A stretch of DNA of 42,093 bases from Neobacillus bataviensis LMG 21833 (lineage in GTDB: Bacteria; Bacillota; Bacilli; Bacillales; Cytobacillaceae). This document shows, piece after piece, positions 1 through 8,995 of the stretch. The position numbers were made by a program, and so were the translations under genes. The notes below the pieces were generated by a model. It was not told the origin of the DNA. It searched no databases and saw only the letters and a program-made list of their open reading frames with translations. Within the stretch, counting starts at the first letter, position 1. Each line of letters begins with the position of its first letter. The stretch lies in NCBI RefSeq assembly GCF_000307875.1, contig NZ_AJLS01000040.1:1-42093 (forward strand), given 5' to 3'.

Positions 1-89
1 AACACGAAGAGCCGAAGGCGCATTCGTGCTTGACTTATCGTATGGCGGAGAGCGAAGGACACTAGCCGCTAGGGCGCTAAAGCTAGACC
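1..89 (+). repeat. Dispersed structured repeat, copy 1 (right part, cut by window edge)
   Basis: This is the right part of a repeat whose complete relative lies at 40103-40253; by eye about eight of 88 positions differ. It holds a hairpin with arms CACGAA and TTCGTG, the AGCCGCT block and the right end GGGCGCTAAAGCTAGAC. Its right closing arm GGCGCT predicts a left arm AGCGCC upstream of the window. It lies between the presumed metS and the terminator before tatD. Function unknown. Confidence 0.85.
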
Positions 90-98
90 AATCATAAA

Positions 99-146
99 AA
101 GGGAATGTTCCACGTGAAACAATTTTCGTGGAAATTCCCTTTTTTT
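99..146 (+). terminator. Rho-independent terminator, probably of upstream metS
   Basis: Arms GGGAATGTTCCACG (101-114) and CGTGGAAATTCCC (127-139) pair with one mismatch around a 12-nt loop and run into a T tract. The gene served is outside the window; metS is inferred from conserved order. A parS-type sequence spans the left arm and the loop. Confidence 0.85.
106..121. other. parS-type ParB (Spo0J) binding site
   Basis: TGTTCCACGTGAAACA matches the published Bacillus parS consensus TGTTNCACGTGAAACA in full, including the CACGTG core. In B. subtilis most parS sites cluster near the origin, and one is reported close to metS, which fits this location next to tatD. ParB/Spo0J would load and spread here to recruit SMC and organise the origin region. 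The sequence match is direct; binding is inferred. Confidence 0.85.
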
Positions 147-154
147 CATGTTTT

Positions 155-183
155 TTGACATTGGAAAGTGGTCCGTGCACAAT
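155..183 (+). promoter_or_regulatory. Candidate SigA promoter for tatD
   Basis: A perfect -35 TTGACA (155-160) is followed after 17 bp by CACAAT (178-183), four of six matches to the -10 consensus. It lies just downstream of the preceding terminator and about 30 bp before the tatD start. Confidence 0.5.
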
Positions 184-220
184 TTAAAGAAAAAAATAGA
201 AATGAGGGTTTGAAAATCTT

Positions 221-988
221 ATGCTATTCGACACACATGTCCATTTAAACGCTGAACAATATAACGAAGATTTAGAAGAGGTCATTTTAAGGGCGCAAAA
301 TGAAGGTGTCACCAATATGGTTGTCGTCGGATTTGATCGCCCCACCATTCAAAGGGCGATGGAGCTTACAGAAAGATATGAGTTTATTTATGCCTGCGTT
401 GGCTGGCATCCTGTTGATGCTATTGACATGACCGATGAGGATTTAGTGTGGATTGAGGAACTGGCTTCACACCCAAAGGTAGTGGCCATCGGTGAAATGG
501 GTCTGGATTATCATTGGGACAAGTCTCCAAAAGAGATCCAAAAAGAGGTTTTTCGTAAACAAATCAGACTAGCAAAAAAAGTGAAGCTTCCAATTGTCAT
601 TCACAACCGTGAAGCAACAGCCGATATCGTGGAAATATTAGCGGAAGAGAGGGCAGAGGAGGTAGGAGGCATTATGCATTGCTTTAGCGGCAGCCCTGAA
701 GTAGCAAGGAAATGCGTGGAAATGAATTTTTATATTTCCCTTGGCGGCCCCGTTACTTTCAAAAATGCAAGGAAGCCAAAGGAAGTGGCAGCAGAAATCC
801 CATTAGATAAACTGTTAATTGAAACGGATTGCCCGTATTTAGCTCCACACCCCTACCGTGGAAAACGAAATGAACCCGGATATGTAAAGTTGGTTGCTGA
901 GGAAATTGCCGAAATTAAAGGATTGACATTTGCAGAAGTTGCAGAGGCGACGACACGAAATGCTAAAAAATGTTTCGCCATAAACTGA
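221..988 (+). CDS. tatD: TatD-family metal-dependent DNase/hydrolase
   Basis: TatD-family enzymes are cytoplasmic TIM-barrel metallohydrolases with 3'-exonuclease or DNase activity. The 255-residue protein has the family's metal ligands: the HxH pair His6/His8 near the N-terminus, Glu92 in the GEMGLDYHWD segment, His128, His153 (IMHCFSG) and Asp203 (IETDCPY). Length is normal. ATG 221 is the only sensible start; the ribosome site GAGGG (204-208) is weak and about 12 nt away. It is the yabD equivalent and lies behind metS in the conserved order. No terminator is obvious before yabE. Physiological substrate uncertain. Confidence 0.93.
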   Translation: MLFDTHVHLNAEQYNEDLEEVILRAQNEGVTNMVVVGFDRPTIQRAMELTERYEFIYACVGWHPVDAIDMTDEDLVWIEELASHPKVVAIGEMGLDYHWDKSPKEIQKEVFRKQIRLAKKVKLPIVIHNREATADIVEILAEERAEEVGGIMHCFSGSPEVARKCVEMNFYISLGGPVTFKNARKPKEVAAEIPLDKLLIETDCPYLAPHPYRGKRNEPGYVKLVAEEIAEIKGLTFAEVAEATTRNAKKCFAIN

Positions 989-1154
989 TAAAGGATTTTG
1001 TCGAAGATACAAGAAGCTTGTCCAAATGTTTTCAGATAACAAAAAGTTCTACACGTCTCCTTTTCAACATAGGATAACCGTGTCGATAAGTTTTTCTTTG
1101 CAAAGTTTCCAGGTTTGTGCATAATTAGAAATACCTTTACAGGGTATGCAAGGA

Positions 1155-1182
1155 TTGACAGCCGGCAGCATGGTACTATAAT
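1155..1182 (+). promoter_or_regulatory. SigA promoter of yabE
   Basis: TTGACA (1155-1160), a 16-bp spacer and TATAAT (1177-1182), both hexamers perfect. Transcription would start near 1189, immediately before the AAAGGAGG ribosome site of yabE. Confidence 0.8.
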
Positions 1183-1224
1183 CTCTCTCTAGAAAAGGAG
1201 GCGTTTTTCATCGTATTCAAACAC

Positions 1225-2406
1225 ATGAAAAACCTGGTTTCCGAATCTTTGAGTGGAAGGGCATTGATCATTGCTTTTGCTAGTTTCGTAGTTTTGCTAA
1301 CAACTCTAGGCGTTCTTTTTTTTGAAGGTTCAAAGAACACGGTAGCAATGACACTTAATGGCAAGCCACAGGTCATAAAAACGCATGCAGATACCATCAA
1401 GGAACTATTAGATGATCTGGATGTGCCCGTTCGCTCACAAGATCACTTGTCTCCAAAAGCAGACACGAAGGTGAAGGATCACCTTAAAGTTGTTTGGAAG
1501 CAGGCAAACAAGGTTCACATTGTCAAGGACAACGAGAAAAAAACGATCTGGACTACAGCCGGAACAGTGGCTGAGCTTTTAAAAGAGCAGAAAATTGTAT
1601 TGAAGGAACAGGATGAAATTTCACCAAGGCCACAAACGGCAATCAAAAATAAGATGAAGATTGAAATAGACCCTGCAATTCATCTTACATATGTGGACGG
1701 AGGCAAGGAGCAACAAGTTTGGACCACTTCGGCTACGGTCGCTGACTTTTTAACACAACAGGGCATCACACTAAATGAATTAGACCGAGTTGAACCGTCA
1801 TTAACAGAAACCATCCCAGAGAATGGTGTTGTTAACGTCATTCGCGTAGAAAAAGTCACCGATGTAGTGGAAGAACCAGTTCAATTTGCCGTGGTAACAA
1901 AAAAGGATGAAAGTTTAGAAAAAGGGAAAGAGAAAATCGTCACGCCCGGCAAGCATGGCAGGATATCTAAACAATATGAGGTCGTGCTTGAAAATGGCAA
2001 GGAAGTTTCAAGAAAACTGACCAATGAACAGAGGCTTACAGCGAAACAGGATCAAGTAGTTGCTGTCGGAACGAAGGAATTAACTATGCAGGTTTCACGT
2101 GGTGCAGAAGAAACAGGAACTGAATTTTACGTCACGGCAACCGCTTATACAGCATATTGCAACGGCTGTTCCGGCCGTACAGCTACAGGCCTTGATCTCC
2201 GCGCAAATCCGAATATGAAAGTCATTGCTGTTGACCCAAGAGTGATTCCACTTGGAACCAAAGTGTATGTGGAAGGCTATGGCTATGCTGTTGCTGCCGA
2301 CACAGGCGGAGCGATTAAAGGGTACATCATTGATTTATTGATGCCATCCAATGCGGAAGCATACCGATGGGGGCGGAAGAAGGTAAAGATAAAGATCTTG
2401 CAGTAA
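1225..2406 (+). CDS. yabE: YabE-like cell-wall protein: DUF348 repeats, G5 and 3D domains
   Basis: Membrane-anchored or secreted protein related to resuscitation-promoting-factor-like (Sps/YabE) wall enzymes. A hydrophobic segment lies at about residues 10-31, then three DUF348 repeats (about 38-210), a G5 domain (about 210-285) and a C-terminal 3D domain (about 300-393). The 3D domain has the three expected aspartates in AVDPRVIPLG, AADTGGAIKG and IIDLLMPS, a double-psi barrel fold found in lytic transglycosylases. Peptidoglycan cleavage is the inferred role. The start is uncertain: the AAAGGAGG site (1195-1202) is 22 nt before ATG 1225, and the only in-frame codon at normal spacing is ATC 1210. 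A SigA promoter lies at 1155-1182 and a terminator follows. Confidence 0.88.
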   Translation: MKNLVSESLSGRALIIAFASFVVLLTTLGVLFFEGSKNTVAMTLNGKPQVIKTHADTIKELLDDLDVPVRSQDHLSPKADTKVKDHLKVVWKQANKVHIVKDNEKKTIWTTAGTVAELLKEQKIVLKEQDEISPRPQTAIKNKMKIEIDPAIHLTYVDGGKEQQVWTTSATVADFLTQQGITLNELDRVEPSLTETIPENGVVNVIRVEKVTDVVEEPVQFAVVTKKDESLEKGKEKIVTPGKHGRISKQYEVVLENGKEVSRKLTNEQRLTAKQDQVVAVGTKELTMQVSRGAEETGTEFYVTATAYTAYCNGCSGRTATGLDLRANPNMKVIAVDPRVIPLGTKVYVEGYGYAVAADTGGAIKGYIIDLLMPSNAEAYRWGRKKVKIKILQ

Positions 2407-2417
2407 GTCATGTAAGT

Positions 2418-2450
2418 GCAGAGGGATACTTCCTCTGCATTTTGCTTTTT
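2418..2450 (+). terminator. Terminator after yabE
   Basis: Arms TGCAGAGGGA and TCCTCTGCA with a short loop, followed by a T-rich tract interrupted by GC. It starts about a dozen bases after the yabE stop. Confidence 0.75.
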
Positions 2451-2616
2451 CAAAGATTTTCTTTATACTTACTATCGATACATCATTTAATATTTTTTAT
2501 CTTTCTTACTTTCATTGTATGAATTCATTTAATAATATAGACGATGGACATTACAAAAATGTTTCAATTATTTTTCATTTTTTATTAATAATATTACGGA
2601 GGAATTTTGTTTCAAT

Positions 2617-4046
<1,430 letters not shown>

Positions 4047-4048
<2 letters not shown>

Positions 4049-4071
4049 ACCTTTTAAAGGGTCTTTTTTTT
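4047..4071 (+). terminator. Terminator after ksgA
   Basis: AGACC and GGTCT arms with inner TTT/AAA pairing, followed by eight T. The hairpin begins inside the ksgA stop codon and abuts repeat copy 2. Confidence 0.75.
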
Positions 4072-4192
4072 GTCTAGCTCCAGGCGCCATCGGCTCGAGG
4101 TCACAAGCCAATCCGTCCAAAAGGTTAAAGAACAACCTTTCGGCCGGCTCGTCTTGTGCTTGTCGCCGATATACGGGCGCCTTCCGCTTTTC
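4071..4192 (-). repeat. Dispersed structured repeat, copy 2 (122 bp, inverted)
   Basis: Read on the minus strand it begins GAAAAGCGGAAGGCGCC and ends GGAGCTAGACA. Nested helices: GGCGCC (4083-4088) with GGCGCC (4176-4181); ATCGGC (4089-4094) with GCCGAT (4165-4170); CACAAG (4102-4107) with CTTGTG (4153-4158); AAAGGTT (4120-4126) with AACCTTT (4134-4140). The interior is of the same kind as copy 3, with compensatory changes in several helices. It lies between the ksgA terminator and the yabG promoter. Confidence 0.9.
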
Positions 4193-4197
4193 TATTC

Positions 4198-4225
4198 ACG
4201 TGGACATCACTGTTTGCATAGCCTA
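4198..4225 (+). promoter_or_regulatory. Candidate SigK promoter of yabG
   Basis: CATAGCCTA (4217-4225) fits the SigK -10 pattern CATANNNTA, and an AC dinucleotide (4198-4199) lies about 17 bp upstream as in SigK -35 elements. It starts six bases after repeat copy 2 ends. yabG of B. subtilis is a late mother-cell (SigK) gene, which supports the call. Confidence 0.6.
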
Positions 4226-4280
4226 TGAAAGAAACCCTAAACGAAAGGCCTCATTTGCTGGTCTTATTGGAGTGACGGCA

Positions 4281-5165
4281 GTGGATATAAAAATAAATGA
4301 TATTGTCGGAAGAAAATCATATAATTGTGATCTTCTCTTTCGCGTAATGGATTTGCGTCAAATCAATGACAAGAAATTCGCCATCCTTTATGGTGAGGAT
4401 TTTCGTCTTGTTGCCGATGCACCTTACACTGATTTGGTGGTAGTGAACCAACATGAAAGGGTAAAACTAAGCCAAGAGTATAGAACACTTGAAGAACAGT
4501 CGTTGCGGCTTTTTACACAGGATGTTGAGCTGTTAAAGTCCAGGCAGGAATACGCAGCGACTGGCGGATATGTAAAACCGAGCAATTATTTTCAAATTCC
4601 CGGAAGGGTACTCCATTTAGATGGTGACCCAACCTATTTGAAAAAGTGTATGACGTTATATGAGAAAATTGGGATACCAGTTTTAGGGATTCATTGCAAT
4701 GAAAAGGAGATGCCTGATAAAATTGCTGGACTGATTGATCATTATCGTCCGGATATTCTTGTTATCACCGGGCATGATGCCTATTCAAAGGCAAAGGGGA
4801 AGATGACGGATATTAATGCCTATCGTCATTCAAAGCATTTCGTTCTAACTGTTAGGGAGGCACGAAAGAAAATTCCTCATCTGGATCAACTGGTCATCTT
4901 TGCAGGTGCCTGCCAATCCCATTTTGAATCACTCATCCATGCAGGGGCAAACTTTGCCAGTTCCCCTTCAAGGATCAATATTCATGCTCTCGACCCCGTC
5001 TATATTGTCGCAAAAATAAGCTTCACCCCGTTTATGGAAAGAATTAACGTTTGGGATGTATTAAGAAATACATTAACAGGGGAAAAGGGACTTGGGGGTA
5101 TTGAAACAAAAGGTGTGTTACGAACCGGAATGCCTTACAAACCAGTACAAGATGTAGAAGAATAA
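4281..5165 (+). CDS. yabG: Sporulation-specific protease YabG
   Basis: YabG is a mother-cell protease that trims spore coat and cortex-associated proteins such as SafA and SpoIVA and helps coat cross-linking. The 294-residue frame starts VDIKINDIVGRKSYN, as the family does. It has the conserved blocks ITGHDAYSK, RHSKHF, FAGACQSHFESL and SSPSRINIHALDP, which hold candidate His and Cys catalytic residues. Start: GTG 4281 with GGAGTG (4269-4274) six bases before. The frame is open further upstream through repeat copy 2, but that part has no family resemblance and precedes the SigK-type promoter. A terminator overlaps the stop. Confidence 0.93.
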   Translation: MDIKINDIVGRKSYNCDLLFRVMDLRQINDKKFAILYGEDFRLVADAPYTDLVVVNQHERVKLSQEYRTLEEQSLRLFTQDVELLKSRQEYAATGGYVKPSNYFQIPGRVLHLDGDPTYLKKCMTLYEKIGIPVLGIHCNEKEMPDKIAGLIDHYRPDILVITGHDAYSKAKGKMTDINAYRHSKHFVLTVREARKKIPHLDQLVIFAGACQSHFESLIHAGANFASSPSRINIHALDPVYIVAKISFTPFMERINVWDVLRNTLTGEKGLGGIETKGVLRTGMPYKPVQDVEE

Positions 5166-5197
5166 GCCTGCGCATTTCGGTCGGCTTATTTTTTTTG
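5161..5197 (+). terminator. Terminator after yabG
   Basis: Perfect 8-bp arms AATAAGCC (5161-5168) and GGCTTATT (5183-5190), then a T run. The hairpin includes the yabG stop codon. Confidence 0.85.
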
Positions 5198-5275
5198 AAA
5201 TGATACATATTCCGCCATTAACAAGGTAAGGCTAAGAAATGTTGAAAATTAGAAGAAAAAGTAGAATAAAAAATA

Positions 5276-5305
5276 TTGACAAAGTTTTTGTCGGACTGAT
5301 ATAAT
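5276..5305 (+). promoter_or_regulatory. veg promoter P1 (SigA)
   Basis: TTGACA (5276-5281), 18-bp spacer, TATAAT (5300-5305). It is the upstream member of a tandem pair in front of veg, in a very AT-rich stretch. Confidence 0.8.
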
Positions 5306-5317
5306 TTATATTTTTGT

Positions 5318-5346
5318 TTGACAATACTATGTCAGTGTGTTACACT
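5318..5346 (+). promoter_or_regulatory. veg promoter P2 (SigA)
   Basis: TTGACA (5318-5323), 17-bp spacer, TACACT (5341-5346). The start would fall near 5353, only a few bases before the AGGTGG ribosome site, so this transcript has a very short leader. Confidence 0.75.
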
Positions 5347-5367
5347 TTACACAGTGAGGTGGATTGA

Positions 5368-5631
5368 ATGCCGAAAACCTTAGCCGATATCAAAAAGGCT
5401 CTTGACACAAATTTAGGGAAAAGATTGCTGCTAAAAGCAAACGGGGGACGCAGGAAAACAATTGAACGTTCCGGTGTTTTAGCTGAAACTTACCCATCTG
5501 TTTTTGTTATTGAATTAGATCAAGATGAAAACTCATTCGAGCGTGTTTCATACAGCTATGCGGATGTGCTAACAGAAACAGTACAAATTACTTTCTACGA
5601 TGATGCAGCAGGACATGTAGCTTTAAGCTAG
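5368..5631 (+). CDS. veg: Veg protein (DUF1021)
   Basis: Veg is a small, very abundant cytoplasmic protein of Firmicutes; in B. subtilis it has been linked to biofilm formation through SinR and to spore outgrowth, with the mechanism unclear. The 87-residue protein begins [12 protein letters not shown] and carries the conserved [16 protein letters not shown] block (basic, at about 23-38) and [12 protein letters not shown] near residue 65. ATG 5368 follows AGGTGG (5357-5362). Two strong tandem promoters and its own terminator make it a single-gene unit, as expected for the strongly expressed veg. Confidence 0.95.
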   Translation: MPKTLADIKKALDTNLGKRLLLKANGGRRKTIERSGVLAETYPSVFVIELDQDENSFERVSYSYADVLTETVQITFYDDAAGHVALS

Positions 5632-5648
5632 TATATAAGCAATGTATG

Positions 5649-5675
5649 GCAGTAAACCAAGGTTTACTGCTTTTT
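5649..5675 (+). terminator. Terminator after veg
   Basis: GCAGTAAACC (5649-5658) and GGTTTACTGC (5661-5670) are a perfect inverted repeat followed by TTTTT. Confidence 0.85.
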
Positions 5676-5698
5676 GCTGTTTACAGAATTATTTTGTT

Positions 5699-5727
5699 TC
5701 ATGAAAATCCTAGATTACCCCATACTA
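5699..5727 (+). promoter_or_regulatory. Candidate SigG promoter of sspF
   Basis: CATACTA (5721-5727) matches the SigG -10 consensus CATNMTA; TCATG (5699-5703) is a near match to the -35 GHATR at a 17-bp distance. It lies about 32 bp before the sspF start, and ssp genes are forespore SigG genes. Confidence 0.55.
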
Positions 5728-5758
5728 AGAATACTGTGGTACGAAAGGGGTTGTTTAG

Positions 5759-5944
5759 ATGGGCAGAAGAAGAGGGATTATGTCCGAAGGCTTTAAAGAG
5801 GAACTTGCAAAAGAACTTGGTTTTTATGATGTCGTTCAAAAAGAGGGATGGGGCGGCATTAAGGCAAGGGATGCTGGGAACATGGTGAAACGTGCCGTTG
5901 AGCTTGCGCAAGAACAGCTGATCCATCGGGGGCCGAAATCTTAA
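5759..5944 (+). CDS. sspF: Small acid-soluble spore protein, SspF type
   Basis: Alpha/beta-type small acid-soluble proteins coat forespore DNA, holding it in an A-like form that resists UV and chemicals, and are degraded by Gpr at germination. The 61-residue protein begins [17 protein letters not shown] and contains GFYDVV, the glycine-rich [16 protein letters not shown] block and a C-terminal helix typical of SspF. ATG 5759 follows an AAAGGGG site (from 5745). It lies between veg and ispE as in B. subtilis and has its own SigG-type promoter and terminator. Confidence 0.95.
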   Translation: MGRRRGIMSEGFKEELAKELGFYDVVQKEGWGGIKARDAGNMVKRAVELAQEQLIHRGPKS

Positions 5945-5970
5945 CTCTATAAACAAATCTTAACCACAGC

Positions 5971-6017
5971 AAGGCTGGTGCTGGGAACAAAAAGTTCCTT
6001 GTACCGGCCTTTTTTTC
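5971..6017 (+). terminator. Terminator after sspF
   Basis: AAGGCTGGT (5971-5979) pairs with ACCGGCCTT (6003-6011), with an inner GGGAAC/GTTCC hairpin, followed by a T run. Confidence 0.85.
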
Positions 6018-6169
6018 TTATCTCGTGGCTGTTTTCTATAAAAAAATCATGTTAAAATATTTTATTTGACAGGATTTATCATATCTCACGTCTTACATTT
6101 ATCATTTTGTGGTAAAATAGGACAAAATGTGGATTTCGGATTGGATTATACAGAAGTAGGTGGACGAAA

Positions 6170-7039
6170 GTGAAGCTGTTAGTCAAAGCACCGGCTAAAA
6201 TAAACTTAGCATTAGATGTGTTACATAAACGCTCCGATGGTTATCATGAGGTTGAAATGATTATGACCACCATTGATTTAGCTGATCGAGTGGAGCTAAC
6301 TTTATTAAATCAAGATAAAATACATATTCTTTCCCATAATCGATACGTTCCAGATGACCAGCGTAACCTTGCCTTTCAAGCGGCACAGCTGCTTAAGGAT
6401 CGATTTAATGTGAAAAAAGGTGTGCTAATCTCAATTGAAAAAACCATCCCCGTGGCTGCCGGATTAGCCGGGGGCAGCAGTGATGCAGCTGCAACCTTAA
6501 GAGGCCTGAATAAACTTTGGGGTCTTGGTTTAACCCTCGATGAATTAGCCGAGCTAGGGAGTGAAATTGGCTCTGATGTTTCCTTTTGTGTTTATGGAGG
6601 AACGGCTTTAGCAACGGGAAGAGGAGAGCTGATCACAGAGCTGCCTGCGCCGCCCACCTGCTGGGTGATCCTTGCAAAGCCCTTCATAGGTGTATCAACA
6701 GCGGAGGTTTATCGAAGGCTTGATGTCAATCAAACGAATCACCCTGATATAGGCGGCATGATTGAGGCTATTCACAATCATGACTATTCATTGGTATGCA
6801 GCAACGTAGGGAACGTTCTTGAGGATGTAACCTTACATCTGCACCCAGAGGTTGCTCAAATAAAAGAACAAATGAGGCGTTTTGGCGCAGATGCTGTTTT
6901 AATGAGCGGCAGCGGCCCAACTGTATTTGGTATTGTCCAGCATGATTCAAGAATGCATCGCATCTATAACGGGCTAAGAGGATTCTGTGATCAGGTATTT
7001 GCTGTACGCATGCTTGGAGAACGACACTCGCTTGATTAA
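6170..7039 (+). CDS. ispE: 4-diphosphocytidyl-2-C-methyl-D-erythritol kinase
   Basis: IspE phosphorylates CDP-methylerythritol with ATP in the MEP pathway for isoprenoid precursors, in the cytoplasm. The 289-residue protein is a GHMP kinase: Lys9 in the N-terminal KAPAKINL motif, the glycine-rich ATP loop [15 protein letters not shown] (94-108), catalytic Asp136 in EIGSDVSFC, and the C-terminal [10 protein letters not shown] motif. GTG 6170 is the start, with AGGTGG (6158-6163) six bases before. purR follows after 55 bp. Length and motifs are normal. Confidence 0.96.
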   Translation: MKLLVKAPAKINLALDVLHKRSDGYHEVEMIMTTIDLADRVELTLLNQDKIHILSHNRYVPDDQRNLAFQAAQLLKDRFNVKKGVLISIEKTIPVAAGLAGGSSDAAATLRGLNKLWGLGLTLDELAELGSEIGSDVSFCVYGGTALATGRGELITELPAPPTCWVILAKPFIGVSTAEVYRRLDVNQTNHPDIGGMIEAIHNHDYSLVCSNVGNVLEDVTLHLHPEVAQIKEQMRRFGADAVLMSGSGPTVFGIVQHDSRMHRIYNGLRGFCDQVFAVRMLGERHSLD

Positions 7040-7067
7040 AGACGTACAATAATGATATTCTTATATT

Positions 7068-7079
7068 AGAATATTCGGC
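7068..7079 (-). promoter_or_regulatory. Candidate PurBox upstream of purR
   Basis: On the minus strand GCCGAATATTCT resembles the PurR-binding PurBox (WWWWCCGAACWWT; core CCGAA). A possible -10 TACAAT lies at 7045-7050, which would put the box just after the start. PurR of B. subtilis regulates its own operon. Only one half-site is visible, whereas strong PurR targets usually have two. Confidence 0.35.
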
Positions 7080-7094
7080 TTCTGGGGGTTAATT

Positions 7095-7928
7095 ATGAAA
7101 TTTCGCCGCAGTGAACGTTTAATTGATATGACAAATTATTTACTTGATCATCCGCGTCAGCTTGTGCCGCTCACCTTTTTTGCTGAGCGATATTCGTCTG
7201 CAAAGTCGTCCATTAGTGAGGATTTGGCAATTGTAAAAGAAACCTTTGAACAAAGAGGAATCGGAACGCTGCAAACAGTACCAGGAGCTGCCGGTGGAGT
7301 TAAATTTTTCGTTAAGGTAAGCCGCGAAGAAGTGGAGCCATTTATAAATGAATTATGTAATTTAATTGGAGATTCTGAACGACTATTACCAGGTGGTTAT
7401 TTATACTTAACGGATATTTTGGGAGATCCGCAGGTTGTGCAAAAGGCAGGCCGTATTATCGCTTCTGCCTATGCCGACGCGAAAATTGATGTGGTCATGA
7501 CTGTGGCGACTAAAGGGATCCCCCTTGCCTATGCGGTCGCAAGTCAGTTAAATGCCCCTGTCGTGATTGTCCGTAGAGATAGTAAGGTAACTGAAGGGCC
7601 AACTGTAAGCATTAATTATGTTTCCGGGTCTGCAAAAAGAATCCAAATGATGGTGCTTTCAAAAAGAAGCATGAAGCAGGATTCAAGAGTCCTCATTGTC
7701 GATGACTTTATGAAGGCTGGCGGAACTGTCATGGGAATGATCAGCATGCTGGAGGAATTTAATTCCCATTTAGTGGGCATTGCTGTTTTAGTGGAGTCGG
7801 AAAAGATTCAAGAACGGTTAGTGGATGAATATTTATCACTCGTCCAATTAACTAATGTCGATGAAAAAGAAAAGAAGATTAGCGTACATGAGGGAAACTA
7901 TTTTAAATATATGGAGGGGTTAACATGA
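7095..7928 (+). CDS. purR: Purine operon repressor PurR
   Basis: PurR represses purine synthesis and salvage genes and is released from DNA by PRPP. The 277-residue protein has an N-terminal winged helix (about 1-74) and a C-terminal phosphoribosyltransferase-like effector domain with the PRPP loop [13 protein letters not shown] (199-211); the family binds PRPP without catalysis. ATG 7095 follows GGGGG (7084-7088). The stop overlaps the ridA start in an ATGA, so the two are translationally coupled. Confidence 0.96.
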   Translation: MKFRRSERLIDMTNYLLDHPRQLVPLTFFAERYSSAKSSISEDLAIVKETFEQRGIGTLQTVPGAAGGVKFFVKVSREEVEPFINELCNLIGDSERLLPGGYLYLTDILGDPQVVQKAGRIIASAYADAKIDVVMTVATKGIPLAYAVASQLNAPVVIVRRDSKVTEGPTVSINYVSGSAKRIQMMVLSKRSMKQDSRVLIVDDFMKAGGTVMGMISMLEEFNSHLVGIAVLVESEKIQERLVDEYLSLVQLTNVDEKEKKISVHEGNYFKYMEGLT

Positions 7929-8299
7929 AAGTAGTTCAAACCAATCAAGCACCAGCGGCCATTGGGCCTTATTCACAAGGAATTGTTGTAAACAATTTGT
8001 TTTATAGCTCCGGACAAATTCCCCTAACTGCTGAAGGAATGATGATAACAGGTGATGTAAAAGAGCAAACCCATCAAGTCTTTCGTAATTTACATGCTGT
8101 GTTAAGTGAGGCGGGTGCATCGCTTGAAACGGTTGTAAAGGCAACCGTCTTTATTAAAAATATGGATGAATTTGCTGCAGTAAATGAAGTGTATGGTGAG
8201 TATTTCTCTACACATAAACCAGCCCGTTCATGTGTAGAGGTTGCCCGTCTGCCAAAGGATGCTCTAGTTGAAATCGAAGTAATTGCGCTCGTGAAGTAA
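7925..8299 (+). CDS. ridA: 2-iminobutanoate/2-iminopropanoate deaminase RidA
   Basis: RidA (YabJ) hydrolyses reactive enamine/imine intermediates released by PLP enzymes such as threonine dehydratase, acting as a cytoplasmic homotrimer. The 124-residue protein has the hallmark KPARSCVEV motif with substrate-binding Arg101 and the following Glu118 in [13 protein letters not shown] 7925 overlaps purR by 4 nt, with GGAGGGG just upstream. In B. subtilis yabJ is co-transcribed with purR and influences purine regulation and surfactin. A terminator overlaps the stop. Confidence 0.96.
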   Translation: MKVVQTNQAPAAIGPYSQGIVVNNLFYSSGQIPLTAEGMMITGDVKEQTHQVFRNLHAVLSEAGASLETVVKATVFIKNMDEFAAVNEVYGEYFSTHKPARSCVEVARLPKDALVEIEVIALVK

Positions 8300-8315
8300 T
8301 CGAGCGTTTTTTTTG
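8285..8315 (+). terminator. Terminator after ridA
   Basis: CGCTCG (8286-8291) and CGAGCG (8301-8306) arms with the ridA stop codon in the loop region, then eight T. Confidence 0.85.
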
Positions 8316-8409
8316 TCTCACCTATGGCAAATTTTGCATGTAAATCCCCAATTTTTACAAATGTTCACCATTTTGCCCTAATTTTTCAAAAATATTTTAA
8401 AATTCAAGC

Positions 8410-8434
8410 AGGAATATTGAATTAATTGTTGAAT
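8410..8434 (+). promoter_or_regulatory. SigH promoter of spoVG
   Basis: AGGAATATT (8410-8418) and GAAT (8431-8434) match the SigH pattern (RnAGGAWWW and RnnGAATWW), with 21 bp between the AGGA and GAAT starts, the same offset I recall for the B. subtilis spoVG promoter. The DNA upstream is very AT-rich, as in the AbrB-binding region known for spoVG. Confidence 0.7.
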
Positions 8435-8477
8435 TTAATAATTTAGCTTTTTATATAACAAAAAAGGGTGTGAGCAC

Positions 8478-8768
8478 ATGGAAGTAACTGACGTAAGATT
8501 ACGCCGGGTTAACACGGACGGTCGAATGAGAGCGATTGCATCAATCACATTGGACAATGAATTCGTTGTTCATGATATTCGTGTTATTGACGGAAACAAC
8601 GGTTTATTTGTAGCTATGCCAAGTAAACGTACTCCAGATGGAGAATTTCGTGACATTGCGCATCCAATCAATTCAGGAACACGCGGTAAAATCCAAGAAG
8701 CTGTATTGGCGGAGTACCACCGTTTAGGCGAAATGGAAGTAGAATTTGAAGAAGCCGGAGCTTCCTAA
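8478..8768 (+). CDS. spoVG: SpoVG regulatory protein
   Basis: SpoVG is a small nucleic-acid-binding regulator that acts at septation and cortex formation in sporulation and affects virulence or capsule genes in other Firmicutes. The 96-residue protein begins [17 protein letters not shown] and has the conserved [21 protein letters not shown] block (two overlapping strands, about 32-52) and a C-terminal acidic tail. ATG 8478 follows AAAGGGTG (8463-8470). It stands alone, with a SigH-type promoter and its own terminator. Confidence 0.97.
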   Translation: MEVTDVRLRRVNTDGRMRAIASITLDNEFVVHDIRVIDGNNGLFVAMPSKRTPDGEFRDIAHPINSGTRGKIQEAVLAEYHRLGEMEVEFEEAGAS

Positions 8769-8782
8769 GGATTTACACAACT

Positions 8783-8814
8783 AGGGCCTTTCTTCTGAGT
8801 AAGGCTCTTTTTAT
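8783..8814 (+). terminator. Terminator after spoVG
   Basis: AGGGCCTT (8783-8790) pairs with AAGGCTCT (8801-8808) with one G-U pair, followed by TTTTTA. Confidence 0.7.
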
Positions 8815-8995
8815 TGTCCATCTCCGGTAAAATATAGCCGAATCTAGGTTATATATCCCTCCGTACTCCCTTCAACCGTTCTCTCCAATAAACTTAATAT
8901 TACAAAATTAGACTCTTCCAGTTCATTCCTTGAAAAGCGAGCCCATTTACGTTAATATTTTTAATGGATAAAAAGGTAAAATTGGAGGACTGTCC

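Noticed and set aside
5646..5888. 80-residue open frame over the veg terminator and sspF
   Set aside because: It begins inside the veg terminator region and runs in another frame through sspF, which is clearly the real gene.
8930..8958. TTGAAA with TAATAT as a glmU promoter
   Set aside because: The -10 matches at only four positions in AT-rich DNA; too weak to call.
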